Source: Rhodospirillaceae bacterium
Lineage (GTDB): Bacteria; Pseudomonadota; Alphaproteobacteria; GCA-2731375
Direction: 5' to 3'
Assembly (NCBI GenBank): GCA_018701215.1
Contig: JABIWH010000013.1
Coordinates: forward strand, 1 to 38,281
Length of the DNA: 38,281 nucleotides
How positions within the stretch are numbered: position 1 is the first letter of the stretch; every line of letters starts with the position of its first letter. Of the stretch, positions 16,768 to 25,227 are shown piece by piece. The position numbers were made by a program, and so were the translations under genes. The notes under the pieces were generated by a model. The model saw only the letters and a list, made by a program, of their open reading frames with translations. It was not told the origin of the DNA and did no database searches.

Positions 16768-17946
16768 GTGCGCAATATCATTATTTTAGCGGCTGGGGTC
16801 GTTCTATTGGGTGGCCTGTTGGCTTTTGTGTCCTGGCAGGAAGAACCGGTGCCAATGACCTCGGCCCAGCAGGAACCGGCGAAAAAACCAGCCACGCCAC
16901 CAAACATTGCATCGGCCCCTACGATAGCACCCGCCGCCCAGACCGAGGCAAAGCTGGCGGCGCCATCATCGGCAAGCTCGCCGGTTTTGCCAACGACCCG
17001 AAAAAGCACCCCGGCACCGCAAAAAGCCGCGCCGCCCGCGCTCACGGCACCGACGTTTGATATCGTCCGCATCGCCAAGGACCGTACAGCGGTGATCGCC
17101 GGGCGGGCGCCCGCCGGTGCCACGGTGCGGCTCTCCCTGGGCGGGCAGATTGTGGCCGAGGCGCCAACCTCGAAGCGCGGCGAATGGGTAGCGGTAATTG
17201 ACAAACCCCTGCCCAGCGGTCCCGGCGAATTGGATCTGCTTGCGATAATGCCTGACGGGCGGAGCATCGCCTCCGAGAGTGTTGTTGCCTTGATGGTGCC
17301 GGAGGAAACGCCGCCCGCCGAAACCTCTCGGACAGCGAGCGCGAAGGCGGCACCCGCGAAGACGGCGCCCGCTAAACCAGCGGCTGTCAAAAAACAGACG
17401 CAAACTGCCCTGGCCGTCTTATTGCCGAAAAGCGGCGACGCTCCGGCCAAGCTGTTGCAGAAACCGGAACCAAAAGATGGACCAGCCAGCGGCAAATTGA
17501 GTGTCGATACCGTCGATTACGACGACAAGGGCAATGTCGTGGTTACGGGCAGCGCCCCAAAGGGCGCCAAGGTGCGAACCTATGTTGACAACAAGCCCGT
17601 GGGCATCGCCCAGGCGGACCAGGCCAAAAGCTGGCAGCTAAAGCCAAAAGCCGAAGTAACGCCTGGCGCTCACACCTTGCGGGTGGACCAGCTGGACGAT
17701 AGCGGCAAGGTGGTCAGCCGGATCGAGCTGCCGTTCGTCCGGGTCGCGGCGGCCGAGGTTCTGGCCAATACCAAAGCCCGCTATCGGGTTGTTGTTCAGC
17801 CCGGCAACAGCCTGTGGCGCATTGCCCGGCGGGTCTATGGCAGCGGCAGTCGTTTCACCGTGATCTACCAGGCCAACAACAATCAGATCCGCGACCCCGA
17901 CATGATCTTCCCCGGCCAGGTCTTTAACTTGCCGACGGAAAATTAG
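16768..17946 (+). CDS. Membrane-anchored LysM domain protein
   Basis: The 392-residue protein has an N-terminal membrane anchor (NIIILAAGVVLLGGLLAFV), then a long Pro/Ala/Lys-rich linker (about 25-90) of the kind that crosses the periplasm. Two beta-rich Ig-like repeats follow, each with a GxAPxGAxVR pattern (GRAPAGATVRL and GSAPKGAKVRT), separated by a second Ala-Pro-Lys linker. The C-terminal LysM domain (about 342-388) contains QPGNSLWRIARRVYG and IFPGQVFNLP and should bind peptidoglycan. I chose GTG 16768 because GGAGAG lies seven bases upstream and the anchor then begins at residue 2; a GTG at 16708 would add 20 residues without a site. Such proteins are seen in many alphaproteobacteria; the precise role is unknown. 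Confidence 0.85.
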   Translation: MRNIIILAAGVVLLGGLLAFVSWQEEPVPMTSAQQEPAKKPATPPNIASAPTIAPAAQTEAKLAAPSSASSPVLPTTRKSTPAPQKAAPPALTAPTFDIVRIAKDRTAVIAGRAPAGATVRLSLGGQIVAEAPTSKRGEWVAVIDKPLPSGPGELDLLAIMPDGRSIASESVVALMVPEETPPAETSRTASAKAAPAKTAPAKPAAVKKQTQTALAVLLPKSGDAPAKLLQKPEPKDGPASGKLSVDTVDYDDKGNVVVTGSAPKGAKVRTYVDNKPVGIAQADQAKSWQLKPKAEVTPGAHTLRVDQLDDSGKVVSRIELPFVRVAAAEVLANTKARYRVVVQPGNSLWRIARRVYGSGSRFTVIYQANNNQIRDPDMIFPGQVFNLPTEN

Positions 17947-18032
17947 AACTTGGCAATACCGTCCTAGGTGACGGCCATACCCACACCGTGATAAATGAAT
18001 CTTCAAAGCCGTAGTCCGATTGGAGTGAACAG

Positions 18033-18938
18033 ATGACAAAAATGCCCGCAATCAGCCTGGCCGCCGTGCCAGGCCGCCGCAAAGCCACCCTCGAGTTGGC
18101 CGGCGAGATAGAACGCCGCGGCTTCACGGGCATTTACTGCCCCTCTACCGTGGCCAACGTAACGCTCTGTGCCGCCCTGGCTCAGTGTACCAACGAGATT
18201 ACGTTCGGCACCTCGATTGCTCCGATCTATGCGCGGACAGTGGTGGACTATGCCCAGACGGTGTCGTTCATTCACGAGATCTCCGGCGGGCGTTTCCGCT
18301 TTGGCATTGGTGTCAGCCATGGCCCGTCCCTGAAACGCATGAAAGTCACCGCCGGCAAGCCGTTGTCCGATACCCGCGAATTCGTGGCGGATCTAAAAGC
18401 CATCGAACGGGTCGGCGAATTGCCCCCCATCATTCTGGCCACCATGCGCCGCAAGATGATCGCCCTGGCCGGTGAAATCGGCGACGGCATGGTTTTCGCC
18501 AATGCCTCCCGCAGCTTCATGAAGACGTCTTTGGCGGCCTTGCCGGATGACAAGCGCAACGATGAAAATTTCTATATCGGCAATATGATCCCGACCTGTA
18601 TCTCCGATGATGTAGAGGCGGCCAAGGCGGTCAACCGCCGCACCCTGACCTCGTATGCACAACTGCCGAACTACCGCAATTATTGGAAAGAGTCCGGCTA
18701 TGCCGAGGAAATGGCCGGCGTCGAAGCGGCCATGGCGGCCGGAGAGCCCGAGAAGGTCGCCGACCATCTGAGCGACAAATGGCTGGCGGACAACACCTTG
18801 TTCGGCAGTGTCAGCCAGGTACGCGAAGGCCTGGAAGCCTGGTTCGATACCGGCGTGCGCACGCCGATCCTGGTGCCGTCCTCGGCCAACGGCAACCAAT
18901 TGGTCGCCTTCCAAGAGATCTTCGCCGCCTTTTCCTAG
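18033..18938 (+). CDS. Luciferase-like (LLM class) flavin/F420 oxidoreductase
   Basis: The 301-residue TIM-barrel protein of the bacterial luciferase superfamily probably uses FMN or F420 as hydride carrier. Family features are the N-terminal strand with ELAGEIERRGFTGIYCP, TFGTSIAPIYARTVVDYAQT, and SGGRFRFGIGVSHGP, the cofactor-binding loop region. The substrate is unknown. The start is ATG 18033, with GGAG eight bases upstream. The stop codon TAG (18936-18938) lies inside the terminal CTAGAG of the intergenic repeat, so the last codon abuts the element. It is convergent with another luciferase-like gene across that repeat. F420 use cannot be told from FMN use by eye. Confidence 0.85.
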   Translation: MTKMPAISLAAVPGRRKATLELAGEIERRGFTGIYCPSTVANVTLCAALAQCTNEITFGTSIAPIYARTVVDYAQTVSFIHEISGGRFRFGIGVSHGPSLKRMKVTAGKPLSDTREFVADLKAIERVGELPPIILATMRRKMIALAGEIGDGMVFANASRSFMKTSLAALPDDKRNDENFYIGNMIPTCISDDVEAAKAVNRRTLTSYAQLPNYRNYWKESGYAEEMAGVEAAMAAGEPEKVADHLSDKWLADNTLFGSVSQVREGLEAWFDTGVRTPILVPSSANGNQLVAFQEIFAAFS

Positions 18939-19053
18939 AGTAATTTTCAATTAATCGGAGTCGCCACCGTAGCTTATTTGGCGCGACTTAAGTAATTGGT
19001 TCAATTGCTCGATTCTTAAGAGTCTGAGCGCGTTTTCTTCAAATGCGCTCTAG
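18935..19053 (+). repeat. Two-hairpin intergenic element, copy A
   Basis: This 119-base element is bounded by CTAGAG and CTCTAG. Hairpin 1 runs from GAGTAATT (18938-18945) to AATTGCTC (19003-19010), with an inner AGTCGC/GCGACT pair. A near-palindrome GATTCTTAAGAGTC (19011-19024) links to hairpin 2 (19026-19050, GAGCGC with GCGCTC). It is almost identical to copy B at 37525-37642 and clearly related to copy C at 36427-36531. It fills the gap between convergent luciferase-like genes and supplies TAG stop codons to both. Confidence 0.93.
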
Positions 19054-19886
19054 GTTATCAGGGCTGCATGTCGGTCCAATAGCGGCAGGATCTCGTCGCG
19101 CCCCGCTGACGGCAGGGTAATGACGGAGCGGTGGACGCCCGCGTCCCGGCTGGTTTTCAGGCTGTCGGCTTCAAAATCGGCGCCGAAGATCGTGATCTCC
19201 AGGCTATCGGGCTCCCGCTCGGCTTCCGCCGCCATCTGGCGAAAACGCGGCAGGGTTTCCAGCGGGTCCCAGCCGCGTCCACCCAGGGGCATCCAGCCGT
19301 CGCCATATTCGATGGCGCGCCTGGCCGCATGGGGAAAGCCGCCGCCCAGAATAATCGGGGGATGCGGCTTTTGAATTGGTTTCGGCCAGGTCATCATGGG
19401 GCCAAAGTTGACGAATTCGCCGCTGAATTCCGGCTTGCTCTCGGTCCAGATCACTTTCAGGGCGGCGATGCGTTCGGCCATCAGGCGAAAGCGGCTATCG
19501 AAGGCGGTGCCATGATCGGCCATTTCCTCGGCGTTCCAGCCAGCCCCGACGCCAAGGATCACCCGGCCGTTGGAAAGTTGATCCAGGGTCGCGACTTCTT
19601 TGGCCAATTGTATGGGATCACGCTGGATCACCAGGCAGACGCCGGTACACAGACGAATGGTTTTGCTGGCCGCGGCTGCCGTGGCCATGGCAATCAGAGG
19701 ATCCATGCAGTCATAATAATGTTTCGGCAGTTCGCCGCCGCCGCCCCAGGGCGAAAGGCGCGACAGCGGGATATGGGAATGCTCCGGGAACCAGAGTGAT
19801 TCAAAACCACGTTCCTCCGCCGCCACGGCCAGCTCCGCCGGGGTAATGGAATAGTCGGTCGGGAAAATTGCTACGCCGTAATCCAT
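19050..19886 (-). CDS. Luciferase-like (LLM class) F420-type oxidoreductase
   Basis: This 278-residue protein resembles the TIGR03619-type subgroup of luciferase-like enzymes, often predicted to use F420. Motifs are an N-terminal AEERGFESLWFPEHSHIP, LATLDQLSNGRV-type sequence (here VATLDQLSNGRVILGVGAG), and PPIILGGGFPHAARRA. The cofactor and substrate are inferred from the family only. The start is ATG 19884-19886 with AGGTGAGAG just upstream. Its TAG stop (19050-19052 on the plus coordinates) is formed by the CTCTAG end of repeat copy A. It is divergent from the CMD-family gene at 19972. Confidence 0.87.
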   Translation of the reverse strand: MDYGVAIFPTDYSITPAELAVAAEERGFESLWFPEHSHIPLSRLSPWGGGGELPKHYYDCMDPLIAMATAAAASKTIRLCTGVCLVIQRDPIQLAKEVATLDQLSNGRVILGVGAGWNAEEMADHGTAFDSRFRLMAERIAALKVIWTESKPEFSGEFVNFGPMMTWPKPIQKPHPPIILGGGFPHAARRAIEYGDGWMPLGGRGWDPLETLPRFRQMAAEAEREPDSLEITIFGADFEADSLKTSRDAGVHRSVITLPSAGRDEILPLLDRHAALIT

Positions 19887-19971
19887 CTCTCACCTGTTTC
19901 TCTGACATCACCACCTTGCTTTCAGGTATAACACGGCTGGAACACATTCGAACAATGACGGGAGTGAAGCT

Positions 19972-20535
19972 ATGCCACGGGTGCGGGAAGTTGAAATCGA
20001 TGAGGTGCCCGAAGATGCGCGGGATGTCTATCAGCGCTTTGCCACGGAATATGGCCCGTTTCTCAATCAGGTGAAAATATTTGCCCATCGCCCGCCGGCC
20101 TTGCGCCACATCATGGGCCTGCTATTGGAACTGGCGGACGAGGCGGTCCTGCCCAAACGGTATCTGGAAATTGCCCTGGTGGTGGTTTCGAAACTGAACG
20201 AGTGCGACTATTGCGTCGCCCACCACGCACCCCGCCTGATGGATCAAGGCCTGTCCATGGAAGCATCGGCGGATATTCTGGCCGATCAGGTGCCGGGCTT
20301 TGACGAAGTTGATATGCTGGTGCGGGATTATTCCGTGCAGGTTACTGAAACGCCAGGCCGCATTCGTGATGCCATGCATGAGCGGCTGCATCAACACTTC
20401 AGCGAAGAGCAGATTGTCGAGCTGACCTTGCGCATTGGCCTGTGCGGGTTTTTCAATCGTTTCAACGATGCCATGGGCATCGAGATGGAGGATGGCGTCG
20501 AGGCCGAAATGACGGCCCGTACCGCCGCAATTTAA
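19972..20535 (+). CDS. Carboxymuconolactone decarboxylase / AhpD-like protein
   Basis: The 187-residue protein has the AhpD-type motif E-C-x-x-C-x-x-x-H (Glu77, Cys78, Cys81, His85 in NECDYCVAHH), which in AhpD forms a redox-active thiol pair reducing peroxides; other family members are decarboxylases. The helical pattern around it (LPKRYLEIALVVVSKL) is typical. A second half with LRIGLCGFFNRFNDAMGIE fits the peroxidase-related subgroup. The start is ATG 19972 with GGGAG eight bases upstream. An enoyl-CoA hydratase gene follows after 20 bases and is probably co-transcribed. It may protect or assist the surrounding flavin oxidations, but that is inference. Confidence 0.88.
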   Translation: MPRVREVEIDEVPEDARDVYQRFATEYGPFLNQVKIFAHRPPALRHIMGLLLELADEAVLPKRYLEIALVVVSKLNECDYCVAHHAPRLMDQGLSMEASADILADQVPGFDEVDMLVRDYSVQVTETPGRIRDAMHERLHQHFSEEQIVELTLRIGLCGFFNRFNDAMGIEMEDGVEAEMTARTAAI

Positions 20536-20555
20536 CATTCCGTGGGAGATTAGTT

Positions 20556-21428
20556 GTGAGTGACAGCAAGAAATATCAGGACATTTTGTATGACGTCGAG
20601 GACGGCGTTCTGACCATTACCTTGAACCGGCCTGACAAGCTGAACGCCTTTACCGGCGTGATGCTGACGGAAATTATCGATGCCATGGACCGGGCCGATG
20701 CCGACGACGAAGTGCGCGCGATCATCTTCACGGGTGCGGGCCGGGGTTTTTGCGCCGGTGCCGATCTGTCGCGGGGCGCCTCGACTTTCAATATGGCGGA
20801 GCGGGACGGCGAGGGCCCGGTTGATGAATGGCGCGATGGCGGCGGCCGGGTCAGCCTGCGGCTGTTCGAATCCAAAAAGCCGTTGATCGCCGCCGTCAAC
20901 GGACCCGCCGCCGGTGTTGGCGTGACCATGCAGCTGCCCATGGATATCCGTATCGCCTCGACCGAGGCCCGCTTTGGTCTCGTTTTCACCCGCCGTGGCG
21001 TGGTGATGGAGGCGTGCAGCTCCTGGTTCCTGCCCCGTATCGTGGGTATCAGCCAGGCCATGGAATGGGTCATGTCGGGCCGGGTTTTCCCTGCCGACGA
21101 GGCCCTCAAGGGCGGTCTGGTAAGCCAGGTGGTGGCGCCCGATGATCTGCTGCCTACAGCGCGGGCCATCGCCAGGGAGATTGCGGAGAATACCTCCGCC
21201 GTCTCCGTCACCCTGTGCCGGCACATGATGTGGAAGATGCTGGGCGCCGATCACCCCATGGAGGCGCATAAAATCGACAGCCGGGGCATCAGAACCATGG
21301 GTCAGCTGCCTGATGCCTATGAAGGTGTGCAATCATTCCTGGAAAAGCGCCCTGGCAATTACACCATGAAGCCGAGTACGGATATTCCGGACTTCTTCCC
21401 CTGGTGGGAAGAGCGGGAGTTTGAATAG
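20556..21428 (+). CDS. Enoyl-CoA hydratase/isomerase (crotonase) family protein
   Basis: The 290-residue crotonase-fold enzyme should act on an acyl-CoA thioester. It shows LTITLNRPDKLNAF, the first oxyanion-hole segment GRGFCAGADLSRGA, and the second, KPLIAAVNGPAAGVG. RFGLVFTRRGVVMEACSSW covers the region carrying catalytic residues in hydratases. A roughly 20-residue charged insertion (AERDGEGPVDEW) follows the first loop, as in some long-chain or specialised members. The start is GTG 20556-20558, with GGGAG upstream; the frame extends further upstream but only as overlap with the preceding gene. It lies 20 bases after the CMD gene and is convergent with a luciferase-like gene six bases away. 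Confidence 0.9.
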   Translation: MSDSKKYQDILYDVEDGVLTITLNRPDKLNAFTGVMLTEIIDAMDRADADDEVRAIIFTGAGRGFCAGADLSRGASTFNMAERDGEGPVDEWRDGGGRVSLRLFESKKPLIAAVNGPAAGVGVTMQLPMDIRIASTEARFGLVFTRRGVVMEACSSWFLPRIVGISQAMEWVMSGRVFPADEALKGGLVSQVVAPDDLLPTARAIAREIAENTSAVSVTLCRHMMWKMLGADHPMEAHKIDSRGIRTMGQLPDAYEGVQSFLEKRPGNYTMKPSTDIPDFFPWWEEREFE

Positions 21429-21434
21429 GGGTGT

Positions 21435-22424
21435 TTACAGCCTGGGCAGCACCTGATCAGCGGTCAGGCGGATAATCTCTTCGGTGCGGTCGGTGGCCAC
21501 GGGAAACAGGGCAACTGAATCCGCGCCCGCCGCATAAAAGGCGGAAATCTTCGCCGCGCATTCCTCCGGCGTCCCGGCGATCGTCAGATCCTCGACCCAT
21601 TGCTCGGGCATCCCCTGCAAAATAGCCTCGTAGCCGCCTTGTTTTACCAGGGCGTCCATCTGATCGGAAATGCCATAGACATCCGTTAGCCCGTTTGAGC
21701 CGTTTTGCCGGTAGAAGGCCAACTTAGCCCGCGCCGAGGCCCGCGCCGCGGCACCGTCCTCGTCCACCGCATAGATGGCGAACACGGTAATGGGATGCGC
21801 ATCGGTACGGCCGCCCCGCGCCCGCCCCTCTTCGATACGCGCCTTGGCCCAGCGCACATAGTCGTGACCGGCGGACACGGACAGCACCGAGCCATCGGCC
21901 ACTTCGCCTGAAAGCTGTAGCATCTTCGGGCCGATCACGCCCATGCGGATTGGTGTCGGCGTGCCGGTCTCCGGATAGACCAGGTTTACATCGTTGAAGG
22001 CGAAAACATCGCCGCGAAGATCCACGGTTTCGCCCCGCAACAGCGATTTTGTCGTGGTCACGCATTCGCGCAAGGCGCTGAGCGGCGAGCGGGGATGCAG
22101 GCCCATCTGGCGCACCCAGGCCGGTACCCCAAGGCCGATGCCGGCGATAAGACGGTCTTCGTACACCCGCGCCAGGGTCGAAAGCTCCATGGCCAGCAAA
22201 GCCGGATGACGGGCAACGGCCGAGACCACGCCGATACCCACGGTGATATTCGATGTATTGCCGAGCACCAGGGAGGCGCCGGCGATACCGCCGGTGAAGA
22301 AATAATCCTCGGCCAGCCAGATTTCGTCAAAACCGCAGGCCTCGGCCGTCGCGGCTGCCCCTGGTACGTCTTCGGGGGCGACGGCGCTGCCAAGAACCAG
22401 GCCAATGGGATTTTCAGCCGTCAT
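21435..22424 (-). CDS. Luciferase-like (LLM class) flavin/F420 oxidoreductase
   Basis: The 329-residue protein resembles the methylene-tetrahydromethanopterin-reductase-like branch of the luciferase superfamily. It has ATAEACGFDEIWLAEDYFF, an ITVGIGVVSAVARHP strand, and DRLIAGIGLGVPAW. The C-terminal part ends IAGTPEECAAKISAFYAAG, the usual barrel-closing segment. Its ATG overlaps the stop of the molybdopterin subunit gene (ATGA, 22421-22424), so it is the last gene of that operon and probably acts on the same compound or its product. GGAG lies eight bases upstream of the start. The cofactor (FMN or F420) is not determined. Confidence 0.86.
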   Translation of the reverse strand: MTAENPIGLVLGSAVAPEDVPGAAATAEACGFDEIWLAEDYFFTGGIAGASLVLGNTSNITVGIGVVSAVARHPALLAMELSTLARVYEDRLIAGIGLGVPAWVRQMGLHPRSPLSALRECVTTTKSLLRGETVDLRGDVFAFNDVNLVYPETGTPTPIRMGVIGPKMLQLSGEVADGSVLSVSAGHDYVRWAKARIEEGRARGGRTDAHPITVFAIYAVDEDGAAARASARAKLAFYRQNGSNGLTDVYGISDQMDALVKQGGYEAILQGMPEQWVEDLTIAGTPEECAAKISAFYAAGADSVALFPVATDRTEEIIRLTADQVLPRL

Positions 22425-24748
22425 CCGCTGACTCCATGCTCAAGGGATTGAAGCGCATCAAGGACGGCTTCGGGTGTGATGGGTATGCTGTCGATCGGGG
22501 CGCCGATGGCATCGGACACGGCATTGGCGATCACGGCGGCCACGGGCACAATCGACGGTTCGGCGGCCCCCTTGGCGCCATAGGGCCCTGCCGGTTCGGG
22601 ATGTTCCATCAGAATGGTTTCGATCTTCGGCATGTCGCAGGCCAGCGGTAATCCGTGGGTTTCGAAATTTCGCTGCACATATCTGCCATCCTCGATTTCC
22701 ATCCGCTCCCAAAGTGTGTAGCCGAGACCTTGCGCGACGCCGCCCACGACCTGTCCCATGACCGCGTCGGGGTTGATTGCCCGGCCCACTTCCTGGGCGA
22801 TCACATAGCGCGCCACCGTTACCTTGCCGGTAACCGGATCAACCTCGACCTCCGCCAGATGGACGTGGTAGGTCGGCGTTGGCCAGGTATTAAACAGCAT
22901 GCCCTTGGTAAGTTCCGGATCATGCGGCGGCGGCGGCGTGGTGTAGGAGGCGGTGGCCACGATTGGCCCTTTGCTGAAGGTTGCCGCCATGGCGACCTGA
23001 CCCAGGCTCAGGCTCATGTCCGGGACGCCGGCCACGCGGACAATGCCATCCTCGATCAGCAGATCTTCCTTGGCCGCTTCAAGCATGCCCGCCGCCGTCT
23101 CGAGGACACGTCGCCTGACTTCGCTTGTCGCATCGAATACGGCCCGGCCGGCGACGTGGGTGGTGCGGCTGCCTTGCGAGCCGGCATCAAAGCCGGCAAC
23201 GTCGGTATCGGGCATGGTGACGGCGACATGATCGGCGGAAAGACCCAGGCATTCGGCGGCGATCTGCCGCAGGCCGGTGGTCACGGCGCCCGAGCCGCTA
23301 TCGGTGGCGGCGGTCACGATAATGATGCCGCCGTCTTCGTTCAGCTTCACCGTGGCCTGGCCAGGCTGGGGATTGGTCAACCAGACGGCGGCGGCGATGC
23401 CGATACCGCGCAATTTTTCTCCGTTCTGATCAGTATCTTGATCAGCCTCCTGATCCGCGCCTTGATCGGACCAAGGCGCCCGCGCCTCGACCAGCTCAAA
23501 CGCCTTGTGAAGGATTGAAAGTTCCTCCAGCGCCTGGCCATTGCGCATCTTGTGGCCGTCAGAGGCCAGCGTGGCCAGTCGGTACTCGCGCCGGTCCCGG
23601 CCCAGTTCGTTGGCGATTTGATCCATGTGCCGTTCGGCAGCAAAGACCAGATAGGGTCCGCTGACGCCGCGAAAGGCACCGGTCGGCGCCGTGTTGGTAT
23701 AGGCCATGCGAGAGCGAATTCGTGCCGTTCCGACCCGGTAAATCGAAGCATACATGAACATCGGTATGCTGGCGCCGGCGGGTCCATTGTTGGCATAGGC
23801 GCCACTGTCGAAGACCACATCAACATCCTGGGCCAGGATCGTGCCGTCGTTGCGCAGGGCCGAGCGGATCTTTACCACCGCGTTTTCCCGGCACGGCGCC
23901 GTCAGGCGTTCTTCGTCAGGTAGGTTGACCATTTTGATCGGCCGGCCCGTTCGCCGCGCCAACACCGCCGCATAGGCTTCAAGACCGAGGTCGAGCTTGG
24001 CGCCAAACCCCCCGCCGATATGATGGCCAACGATACGGATCGCGGATTTCGGTACATCGAGAACCTGGGCCAGGCGATCACGTACCCGGAAGGGGTATTG
24101 GTGCGAGACCTGAACGGTGTAGCGTCCGCCCTCATAGGTGGCCAAGGCCATTTTGGGTTCCAGATAGGCCTGGTATTGGCGCGGCGTACTATAGGTGCCC
24201 TCGACCACGAGATCGGCCTGTTCGAAGGCCGCCTCCACATCGCCGGGATCCGAGAATATCTCGGCTACCATATTGCCGTGGGCGCCAAAGTCGATGCCGC
24301 CGACAGTGCCAAATTCGGCCCAGGACGGATGCACCAACCTGGCCCCCGGCGACAATGCCTGTTCGGGTGTGGCTATCGGTGCCACTTCGTCGATCTCAAT
24401 CTCGATCCTGCGAAGGGCCGCCTCGGCCAACTCGGGCGTATCCGCTACCACCGCCGCGATCGGCTCACCTTCGTAGGCGATATAGTCGGTGGCGAACAAC
24501 GGGGTATCAAAGACCGCGACGCCGGCGCGTTGGTTCTGAATGTCGGCGCCGCTCACCACATCGTGGACACCGTCGCTGGCTCTGGCTGCGCTGGTATCGA
24601 TGCGGCGGATCAAGCCCGCCGCGACCGGTGCCCGAAACAGACGGGCATGCAGCATACGGGCGACGGCAAGATCGACCCCGAACACGGCTTCGCCGCGTAC
24701 CTTGGCCTCGCCGTCGCTTCTCTGAACATTGGCGCCAACGGCTGTCAT
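22421..24748 (-). CDS. Molybdenum hydroxylase large subunit (CoxL/XdhB-type)
   Basis: The 775-residue molybdopterin-binding subunit of a xanthine-oxidase-family enzyme hydroxylates an aldehyde, N-heterocycle or similar substrate using water. The N-terminal a/b-hammerhead domain begins RSDGEAKVRGEAVFGVD. Later come GGGFGAKLDLGLEAY (cofactor binding), GAFRGVSGPYLVFAAER, and the C-terminal GAKGAAEPS with the conserved catalytic Glu. The AYRCSFR active-site loop of true CO dehydrogenase is absent, so CO oxidation is unlikely. A DQxx repeat insertion lies near residues 428-440. The start is ATG 24746-24748, overlapping the 2Fe-2S gene stop by ATGA, with GAGGAGC upstream. Substrate unknown. Confidence 0.92.
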   Translation of the reverse strand: MTAVGANVQRSDGEAKVRGEAVFGVDLAVARMLHARLFRAPVAAGLIRRIDTSAARASDGVHDVVSGADIQNQRAGVAVFDTPLFATDYIAYEGEPIAAVVADTPELAEAALRRIEIEIDEVAPIATPEQALSPGARLVHPSWAEFGTVGGIDFGAHGNMVAEIFSDPGDVEAAFEQADLVVEGTYSTPRQYQAYLEPKMALATYEGGRYTVQVSHQYPFRVRDRLAQVLDVPKSAIRIVGHHIGGGFGAKLDLGLEAYAAVLARRTGRPIKMVNLPDEERLTAPCRENAVVKIRSALRNDGTILAQDVDVVFDSGAYANNGPAGASIPMFMYASIYRVGTARIRSRMAYTNTAPTGAFRGVSGPYLVFAAERHMDQIANELGRDRREYRLATLASDGHKMRNGQALEELSILHKAFELVEARAPWSDQGADQEADQDTDQNGEKLRGIGIAAAVWLTNPQPGQATVKLNEDGGIIIVTAATDSGSGAVTTGLRQIAAECLGLSADHVAVTMPDTDVAGFDAGSQGSRTTHVAGRAVFDATSEVRRRVLETAAGMLEAAKEDLLIEDGIVRVAGVPDMSLSLGQVAMAATFSKGPIVATASYTTPPPPHDPELTKGMLFNTWPTPTYHVHLAEVEVDPVTGKVTVARYVIAQEVGRAINPDAVMGQVVGGVAQGLGYTLWERMEIEDGRYVQRNFETHGLPLACDMPKIETILMEHPEPAGPYGAKGAAEPSIVPVAAVIANAVSDAIGAPIDSIPITPEAVLDALQSLEHGVSG
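23426..23467 (-). repeat. 12-base repeats encoding DQxx in the CoxL-type subunit
   Basis: On the minus strand the sequence is GATCAAGGCGCG, then GATCAGGAGGCT, then GATCAAGATACT, then GATCAG, encoding DQGA-DQEA-DQDT-DQ. It is an acidic in-frame low-complexity insertion in an otherwise conserved enzyme. Confidence 0.8.
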
Positions 24749-25227
24749 GGCCGCTGCTCCTCGGCCACCGCCATCACCGCATCGATGATTTGCCGATAGC
24801 CGGTGCAGCGGCAGAGATTGCCGGCAAGGGCGGCTTCCACCTCCGCCGGAGACGGAGATGGCTGTTGTTCGAGCAGCGCGGTCAGCGTCATCAACAGGCC
24901 TGGGGTGCAAAAGCCGCATTGCACCGCCGCATGATCCAGCAGGGCCTGTTGCAGCGGGCTCAACCGCTCCTTGTCGGACAACCCTTCAACGGTGCGAATG
25001 TCTCGGCCATCCACCGCCCCGGTGGCCATGATGCAGGCATCGACCGGCACGTCGTCGACCAGCACCGTGCAGGCGCCGCATTCACCTTCGAGACAGCCTT
25101 CCTTGGTGCCCGTCAGCCACAGCCGGTTCCGCAATGTCTGTAGCAAGGTTTCGCCCGGCGCGACCGCCAGCGCGTGCGCCTCGCCATTGACCGTACATTG
25201 AATGGTGATCGTTTGATCCGCCGTCAT
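24745..25227 (-). CDS. Molybdenum hydroxylase 2Fe-2S subunit (CoxS-type)
   Basis: The 160-residue iron-sulfur subunit transfers electrons from the molybdenum site to FAD. It carries both cluster motifs: the plant-ferredoxin type CLEGECGACTVLVDD with a following Cys, and the helical C-terminal CGFCTPG plus LAGNLCRCTGY. The length and order match CoxS/XdhC-type small subunits. The start is ATG 25225-25227, overlapping the FAD-subunit stop (ATGA) with GAGGAGG upstream. The stop overlaps the large-subunit start in the same way, so the three subunits are translationally coupled. Confidence 0.95.
   Translation of the reverse strand: MTADQTITIQCTVNGEAHALAVAPGETLLQTLRNRLWLTGTKEGCLEGECGACTVLVDDVPVDACIMATGAVDGRDIRTVEGLSDKERLSPLQQALLDHAAVQCGFCTPGLLMTLTALLEQQPSPSPAEVEAALAGNLCRCTGYRQIIDAVMAVAEEQRP

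Noticed and set aside
22421..24748. CO dehydrogenase large subunit
   Set aside because: The AYRCSFR active-site loop is absent; the corresponding region reads GAFRGVSGPY, so it is a general molybdenum hydroxylase.
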